Assembly (NCBI GenBank): GCA_964589725.1
Contig: CAZPUJ010000703.1
Location: 1 to 28,114 of the forward strand
DNA length: 28,114 bases
From: CAYSHJ01 sp964589725
GTDB taxonomy: Bacteria > Planctomycetota > Planctomycetia > Planctomycetales > Planctomycetaceae
Reading direction: 5' to 3'
Shown: piece by piece, positions 23,934-28,114 of the stretch
Numbering within the stretch: position 1 is the stretch's first letter
Layout: each line of letters opens with the position of its first letter
Translations under genes and position numbers: made by a program
Notes under the pieces: generated by a model
Seen by the model: only the letters and a program-made list of their open reading frames with translations
What the model was told of the DNA's origin: nothing
The model's database searches: none

Positions 23934-25097
23934 ATGCTCTTCGATCTCGACGTTTCCGAACTGAGCCTGAGCGACGATCAGGCCGACGCTGTGCCGTTTG
24001 AGGTGCGGCCGGGCTGCCATTTAGTGGGCCGTCGGAATGCTGCGTCGTTGTTGCAATGCAACACCTACGTTCGCAGTTTCGAGACCGGTCGCTCGCCCGT
24101 GCATGTCTGCATTGATCCCGGTTCGCGAACGGACTGGCCGGTCGTCGCGGCCAACATCAACCGCCTGATTGGCGATGTGGGCGAGTTGCAGTCATTCACC
24201 TGCAACCACCAAGACCCCGACGTCATCGGCAATGCTTCGTTTCTGTGCGAAGCCAATCCCAACATCAGCGCGCTAATGACGGAAGAAGTCTGGCGCCTGG
24301 CGCAGCACCTCGACTTTCAGCCGCGCCGAGTGCATTTCGCGAATTCCATTCGCTCTCCCTTCGTGATGCTGGCGGACCGGCATCGCTGGCAGTTCGTGCC
24401 GACTCCCTTTTGCCACTTTCGCGGCGCGATGGCCTTCTATGACCCAGACCTCCGTACGCTCTTCAGCGGCGACTTGTTCGGCGGCTTGAACCGTCCCGGC
24501 CGAGTGCAGATGTTGGCCGAAGAATCCGACTGGGCCGGCATCGCGCAATTCCATCAGATCTACATGCCGACTCGCGAGGCCTTGCGCTATGCCGTGCGCC
24601 AGATTCGATCGCTGACCCCAGCCGTCGAAGTTATCGCTCCACAACACGGGTTCGTGATCACGGCAGAACTTGTGCCGCTGTTTCTGGAGCGGTTGGAGAA
24701 CTTGCTGGTCGGGCTTGATCTGTTGTTGGTCGAGAACGATGCCACGTTCATCGACGGCTACCGCAATGTGCTGGACCGCCTCATCATCGCTGCTCACCAA
24801 ACGCTCGGACGCGAGGAAGTGCAGAGACGACTTCGCAGCACGGATGCCGGCGATGGTTTGGAGCGGTTGGTGTCGCTGCGTGGAGAAGACTTGCAATTGG
24901 ATCGTGATGGCTTTGCCGCGGTCGTCAAAGTCTTCTCGCGCCTGGCACGCGGAGAAGCGGCCGACTTCGCCAACTCGCTGCGCAGCGATGTGCTGGCCGC
25001 GTGCTTTGAACGCAACCTCCCGCTGCCTCCCGTGGGAGCCGGCTTGGAAGAAGGGGAACTCAATGCCGGCATCGGCAGCGATGGCATTCGGACATAG
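23934..25097 (+). CDS. ODP-type metallo-beta-lactamase-fold diiron protein
   Basis: The product is 387 residues, starting at ATG 23934 behind AGGGGA and 18 nt after the PPK2 stop, so the two are probably co-transcribed. The N-terminal ~260 residues match the oxygen-binding diiron (ODP) branch of the MBL fold, related to flavodiiron proteins. Ligands are H92-x-D94-x-D96 (NHQDPDVIGN), H161 (TPFCHFRGAM), D180 (SGDLFGG; 18 residues between H161 and D180, as in flavodiiron proteins) and H238 (APQHGF). The usual Glu of H-x-E-x-D is Asp here. There is no flavodoxin domain; instead a helical C-terminal part of about 140 residues (LENLLVGLDLLLVENDATFI) follows. It may sense or reduce O2 or NO, or act as a signalling protein; the electron donor is not visible in this gene. 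Confidence 0.87.
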   Translation: MLFDLDVSELSLSDDQADAVPFEVRPGCHLVGRRNAASLLQCNTYVRSFETGRSPVHVCIDPGSRTDWPVVAANINRLIGDVGELQSFTCNHQDPDVIGNASFLCEANPNISALMTEEVWRLAQHLDFQPRRVHFANSIRSPFVMLADRHRWQFVPTPFCHFRGAMAFYDPDLRTLFSGDLFGGLNRPGRVQMLAEESDWAGIAQFHQIYMPTREALRYAVRQIRSLTPAVEVIAPQHGFVITAELVPLFLERLENLLVGLDLLLVENDATFIDGYRNVLDRLIIAAHQTLGREEVQRRLRSTDAGDGLERLVSLRGEDLQLDRDGFAAVVKVFSRLARGEAADFANSLRSDVLAACFERNLPLPPVGAGLEEGELNAGIGSDGIRT

Positions 25098-25242
25098 TTG
25101 TTCGTTCGAATATCAGTTTTTCTCGATCGGCATCGCGTGCGTTTGATCGGCATTGACGACATCGGTGAATGTTTGGGACTCTACATGAAGATTGGTTAAT
25201 TCAAATTCAATTCTCTCTGCCCAGATTTATGGAGAACTCACG

Positions 25243-25722
25243 ATGAAACACTTGGCATGGATCGCCCCGCTCCTGTTGATCACTCTCGGGGTACTTTCAG
25301 CGTCGGATAAGCCTCCAATTCGGAAGGCGGCTCCCGTTGCCGTCTTGATGCGCAGCAAATTAGGGAGTTCGCAGAAGATCGTCGAAGGACTGGTCGCCAA
25401 AGATTTTGGATTGGTTCAAAAAGGGGCCAAAGAGCTGCTCAAGGTGTGCGACGCTGAGGAATGGCGCTCTTCCGACGATCAAGTTTACGCGCACTTCAAA
25501 ACCGAACTTCGCCGCCAAACGGAGAAATTGGACGCTCTCGGCGACGTGCAAAACCTCGAAGGAACAACCTTCGCCTATCTCAGCCTGATCACGACCTGCG
25601 TGGATTGCCATTCCCATTGCCGTGATGTGCTGCGCATCGCTGCAGAACCGCCGGAACTCAAACCGGTGCCGGACCCCGGCAGTGCCATCATCCCGGAAGA
25701 GCGGCGGCCGGTGCGACGGTGA
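25243..25722 (+). CDS. c-type cytochrome, cytochrome c'/c556-like
   Basis: The product is 159 residues from ATG 25243, chosen because GGAGA lies 7 nt upstream and MKHLAWIAPLLLITLGVLSA is a signal peptide. The mature part is all helical, with a C-terminal haem motif C119-V-D-C122-H123 in the last helix, the usual place in cytochromes c' and c556. M36 in the first helix (VAVLMRSKLG) is a candidate sixth ligand. The haem motif is followed by SHC, giving a third cysteine close by. A proline-rich tail ends the chain. It probably sits in the periplasm carrying electrons or binding gas ligands. The gene follows the diiron MBL gene by 145 nt, so it may have its own promoter. Confidence 0.8.
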   Translation: MKHLAWIAPLLLITLGVLSASDKPPIRKAAPVAVLMRSKLGSSQKIVEGLVAKDFGLVQKGAKELLKVCDAEEWRSSDDQVYAHFKTELRRQTEKLDALGDVQNLEGTTFAYLSLITTCVDCHSHCRDVLRIAAEPPELKPVPDPGSAIIPEERRPVRR

Positions 25723-25806
25723 CTCCAGGACTTGCGTCGGAAAATTCGGCCCGAGTGAAATTGGTCCGTTTGCGTCAAACCAACTTCAACAAAGGGTGAT
25801 GTCGTC

Positions 25807-26568
25807 GTGAGCAAGACTGGTCTTCGCCGCCCGCCGAAGTGCCCCTTATCAGGTCGAATCTGTTGGCAGTGCATTCTTCTCGCCGCTTTTGCCGTCGCCA
25901 TTCTTGTGGTCAATTCGTCCGATGCCGATGAGCTTGGAAGAGTGCACGGCAGCGTGCGCTTTGAGGGGGCAGTTCTCAAAGCTGAGGTGGCGGACGAAAC
26001 GGGGCGAAAACGCGATTTATTCGAGGTGCATCCGAAAACTCGCGGGTTGCGAGACGCGGTCGTATATTGGATCGACGGCTCGGCTGAGGCATCATCCGAC
26101 GATGTCAAGGAGTTGCCGGTTGTGGTGGTCGATCAGAAAGACTTCACATTCTTGCCGCATGTGGTTTCGGTGCGGAGCAGGCAGCCGGTGAAGTTCACGA
26201 ATTCGGACAGTGCGAATCACAACGTGCGAACGGCGGCGTTTGAGGCGAAGAATCAATTCAACGTCTTCACCGGCACGGGTAACGAGTACTTGCATCGCTT
26301 TGTCGCGGACAAGAAGCAGCGTCCGACTCGGCTGGGTTGCGACATTCATGCCTGGATGAGCGGCTGGGTCTATGCCTTCGACCATCCGTACCATGCTGTC
26401 ACCGACGCGGAAGGCCGGTTTGAACTTCCACAGCTTCCGGTGGGAAAACAGCGGCTCGCGATTCGTCAACCGGACAGCAACCTGCGCCGCGACGTCACGG
26501 TCGAGATCCTCGCCGGAAAAACCACAACGCTCGAAGTTGGCTTTCGCGACGCGGATTTGATGCGTTAA
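25807..26568 (+). CDS. Secreted cupredoxin-like copper protein
   Basis: The product is 253 residues from GTG 25807; an upstream ATG runs into a stop at once. A signal anchor (CILLAAFAVAILVVNSSDA) is followed by a beta domain and a cupredoxin-like region. The type-1 copper set is visible: H138 in SANHNV, then C178-x2-H181-x2-M184 in GCDIHAWMSGW. A C-terminal carboxypeptidase-regulatory-like unit follows (TDAEGRFELPQLPVGKQRLA), so the copper fold and a beta-sandwich are fused. Similar proteins are often labelled methylamine-utilisation or plastocyanin-like. It likely passes electrons in the periplasm and sits next to a c'-like cytochrome, a plausible partner. Confidence 0.83.
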   Translation: MSKTGLRRPPKCPLSGRICWQCILLAAFAVAILVVNSSDADELGRVHGSVRFEGAVLKAEVADETGRKRDLFEVHPKTRGLRDAVVYWIDGSAEASSDDVKELPVVVVDQKDFTFLPHVVSVRSRQPVKFTNSDSANHNVRTAAFEAKNQFNVFTGTGNEYLHRFVADKKQRPTRLGCDIHAWMSGWVYAFDHPYHAVTDAEGRFELPQLPVGKQRLAIRQPDSNLRRDVTVEILAGKTTTLEVGFRDADLMR

Positions 26569-26648
26569 TTCGGATTGGAACAAGCCGAACACAACAACAG
26601 CATCATGAGCGATGGTCTTCGCGAAATAGTCGCTCTTCCTGATTTCAC

Positions 26649-26671
26649 GGCAGCGCGATCGGCAGCGCGAT
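26649..26671. repeat. Short direct duplication, GGCAGCGCGAT twice
   Basis: GGCAGCGCGAT occurs at 26649-26659 and again at 26661-26671, just 3' of the DUF3365 gene. The following GATGACCAGCCC also recurs at about 26747, at that gene's 3' end. It may be the worn remnant of a duplicated gene tail. Confidence 0.5.
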
Positions 26672-26722
26672 GACCAGCCCAGGTTCTGCGAGAGATCTTG
26701 GCCAAATCAGCCTGAACCACGC

Positions 26723-27319
26723 TCACTCATCGTTGACGGGAATGCGGATGACCAGCCCGGCAAAGCGCGGCGACGCGGAGGTAGATGTCGAGGGCGATGA
26801 AAAAAGTTTGGTGTGGCAGCCGACACACCCGCTGCCCAGAGCGATACGGCCAGCACGCTGGTAATACCCTTTCTCGACGAGTTCGAATTGGGCTTTGCCG
26901 CCGGAGATCTCCTTGGCAGCCAGTTTCTCAAACTCGGTCTCTGGCTCGTGGTGAATGCTCATGGCTTTGGTATTCACTGAAATCCATCGTGCTTGAACAC
27001 TCGACTGCTTGGCCATCTCGGCGAAAACATCCTCCATCGCGCGGGCTGGCAGGACGGACCGATCGCTGCGGAAAAAGTGACGATGCATCACGTCCAACGT
27101 GGCGTCGTAGATGTCGTGCATCAGCTTGGCTCGCTCACGCGCCGTCGCAACGGACACGCGATGCTCGCGATCCGGTGGCTTGTCGGAAGCGGCCTTCTGG
27201 TTGTCCTTGGGTCGATCGATCACGTCTCCCGCAGGTTCCGCGCACAAGGCGAACGTGACACACAGCACACCGGTTACGACCGCAACCGCACACAGGCTGG
27301 CACAGAATCGTGAATTCAT
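26723..27319 (-). CDS. DUF3365-type haem protein (Tll0287-like)
   Basis: The product is 198 residues from the second of two adjacent ATGs (27322 or 27319); AGGAG lies 7 nt before the second. A signal peptide (MNSRFCASLCAVAVVTGVLC) is followed by a helical sensor-like domain (KLMHDIYDATLDVMHRHFF) and the conserved DUF3365 stretch ARWISVNTKAMSIHHEPE. The haem motif C165-V-G-C168-H169 and the closing GLVIRIPVN follow. Such haem proteins are periplasmic and have been proposed as redox sensors. It diverges from the GltD-like gene on the right and converges on the copper-protein gene on the left. The C-terminal stretch between the haem and RFAGLV is serine-rich (SSPSTSTSAS). Confidence 0.8.
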   Translation of the reverse strand: MNSRFCASLCAVAVVTGVLCVTFALCAEPAGDVIDRPKDNQKAASDKPPDREHRVSVATARERAKLMHDIYDATLDVMHRHFFRSDRSVLPARAMEDVFAEMAKQSSVQARWISVNTKAMSIHHEPETEFEKLAAKEISGGKAQFELVEKGYYQRAGRIALGSGCVGCHTKLFSSPSTSTSASPRFAGLVIRIPVNDE

Positions 27320-27583
27320 CATGCAACTCCTGGACTCATCGGGAATATTCATTGATCGTCGAATTGTCGTGAAATCCCTATACCGTCATCGAAGCAATTC
27401 CGAAGTTTCGGCGAAGCAAAAGTCTCTGCCAGCTGTCGCGGCCGTAAACGTCGCCGGACGCGTATTCCGATGAGCGAATACCACGCCGCAGTTTGCTCAG
27501 AGTTCTGCGAAAGGCGAACCAAGTTGTCAGCCAAGCTCGAAGTCACATCAGTCTGCGTGCGGAGCAGTGTGCGTCAGTGACCA

Positions 27584-27604
27584 ATGTGCGCCTCTTTCGC
27601 ACAT
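27584..27604. promoter_or_regulatory. Dyad operator candidate ATGTGCG-N7-CGCACAT
   Basis: A perfect 7-bp inverted repeat with a 7-base spacer (CCTCTTT), plus a further direct half-site TGTGCG at 27568. Its centre is about 127 bases before the predicted start point of the sigma-54 promoter, the usual distance for an enhancer-binding activator. Confidence 0.4.
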
Positions 27605-27694
27605 GGGTGCCAGAGTTGGTGAAGTCGTACGCGGTTTCCGACTTCCGCGAATTTGACGCGACTCGCAGTAAGTCTCGACTCCGCAGTTGGGGTG

Positions 27695-27710
27695 CGGCAC
27701 GCGAGTTGCC
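27695..27710 (+). promoter_or_regulatory. Candidate sigma-54 promoter (-24/-12)
   Basis: GGCACG-CGAG-TTGC matches all ten defined bases of the core consensus GGCACG-N4-TTGC. GG is at -25/-24 and GC at -13/-12 relative to a start near 27721. It reads toward the GltD-like gene starting at 27812, giving a leader of about 91 nt. The remainder of the 27323-27811 gap shows no gene. Confidence 0.5.
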
Positions 27711-27811
27711 TCAACCACGACACGGACTTTGCCTCCGGAGGATCGACTCCGGGCCGAGATCTGCGAATGTCGTGGCTGAAGTTCGAGATCAAGGGATGAA
27801 ACTCGCTCAAC

Positions 27812-28114
27812 ATGATGCAGCACTATCGGGTGGAAGTACCGACCGACGACTATTGGCGTCGGCAGATCAAGTGCCAGGAGGCTTGCCCCGTGCATACGGA
27901 TGCGCGCGGTTATGTGCGAGCCATCGCGGAGGGACGATTTGAAGATGCGTACCTGATCGCTCGCGGGCCGAACCCGCTCGCTTCGATCTGCGGGCGAGTG
28001 TGCGGTGCGCCGTGCGAGGCTGCCTGTCGGCGGAAAGAGATCGATCAAGCGGTGTCGATCCGGGCACTCAAGCGGTTTGTCACCGATCGCTTCGGTGGTC
28101 ATGCGGATCAAGAG
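27812..28114 (+). CDS. GltD-like NAD(P)-dependent Fe-S flavoprotein, N-terminal part
   Basis: The gene starts at ATG 27812 (or the adjacent ATG 27815; an in-frame stop lies just upstream) and runs off the right edge after 101 codons. The visible part is the N-terminal 4Fe-4S domain of the glutamate synthase small subunit/dihydropyrimidine dehydrogenase family. It shows KCQEACPVHTDARGYV near 20-35 and ASICGRVCGAPCEAACRRK near 57-75, with the expected cysteine clusters. IDQAVSIRALKRFV follows, leading into the FAD domain beyond the window. The usual role is passing electrons from NAD(P)H through FAD and Fe-S centres to a partner protein. No glutamate synthase large subunit is in view, so the partner may be another enzyme. 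Candidate sigma-54 control is noted upstream. Confidence 0.87.
   Translation, partial: MMQHYRVEVPTDDYWRRQIKCQEACPVHTDARGYVRAIAEGRFEDAYLIARGPNPLASICGRVCGAPCEAACRRKEIDQAVSIRALKRFVTDRFGGHADQE

Noticed and set aside
27493..27942. Plus-strand frame of 149 codons before the GltD-like gene
   Set aside because: It runs through the candidate sigma-54 promoter and into the GltD-like gene out of frame, with no domain or ribosome binding site.

Overview
The window is a G+C-rich piece of a bacterial genome that reads as Planctomycetes. The evidence is a Ser/Thr kinase with the planctomycete-style N-terminal helical domain, a large MoxR/VWA/DUF58/DUF4159 gene cluster, many palindromic repeats lying between and inside genes (including the reading 'NPKRKRGRT', which I recall from planctomycete annotations), and a candidate sigma-54 promoter. 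No rRNA, tRNA, CRISPR array, integrase or transposase was recognised.

Layout. (1) 1-4.3 kb: a kinase gene cut by the left edge (minus strand), htpG (Hsp90) and an extended SDR/epimerase. (2) 4.4-7.5 kb, minus strand: a secreted PA14-PKD-TPR protein with a small secreted protein directly behind it (1-nt gap). (3) 7.6-22 kb: the MoxR/VWA cluster. A moxR-like AAA+ ATPase (plus strand, broken by an apparent 1-base deletion) converges on a minus-strand block of a BatA-like VWA protein, a DUF58 protein, a second VWA/amidotransferase-like membrane protein and a small secreted protein. Diverging rightward are a Tat-exported double-DUF4159 protein, a 1160-residue membrane/coiled-coil protein, and a TolB-like protein that overlaps it by 14 nt. 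In this family set the ATPase is thought to remodel VWA partners at the membrane; here the set is split over two strands. (4) 22.2-28.1 kb, a redox and energy-stress block: GYD protein, polyphosphate kinase 2, a stand-alone diiron (ODP-type) MBL-fold protein, a c'-like cytochrome, a secreted type-1-copper protein, a DUF3365-type haem protein (minus strand), and the start of a GltD-like Fe-S/flavoprotein that runs off the right end behind a candidate sigma-54 promoter and dyad operator.

The most unusual feature is the density of imperfect palindromes: at least six sequence families at about a dozen sites. Several lie inside reading frames (htpG, the 1160-residue protein, the N-termini of the proteins at 5353 and 20687) and one supplies a stop codon. 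A coherent candidate system is the 22-28 kb redox block, but its functional unity is inferred from neighbourhood only. All identifications come from reading motifs by eye; no database search was run.
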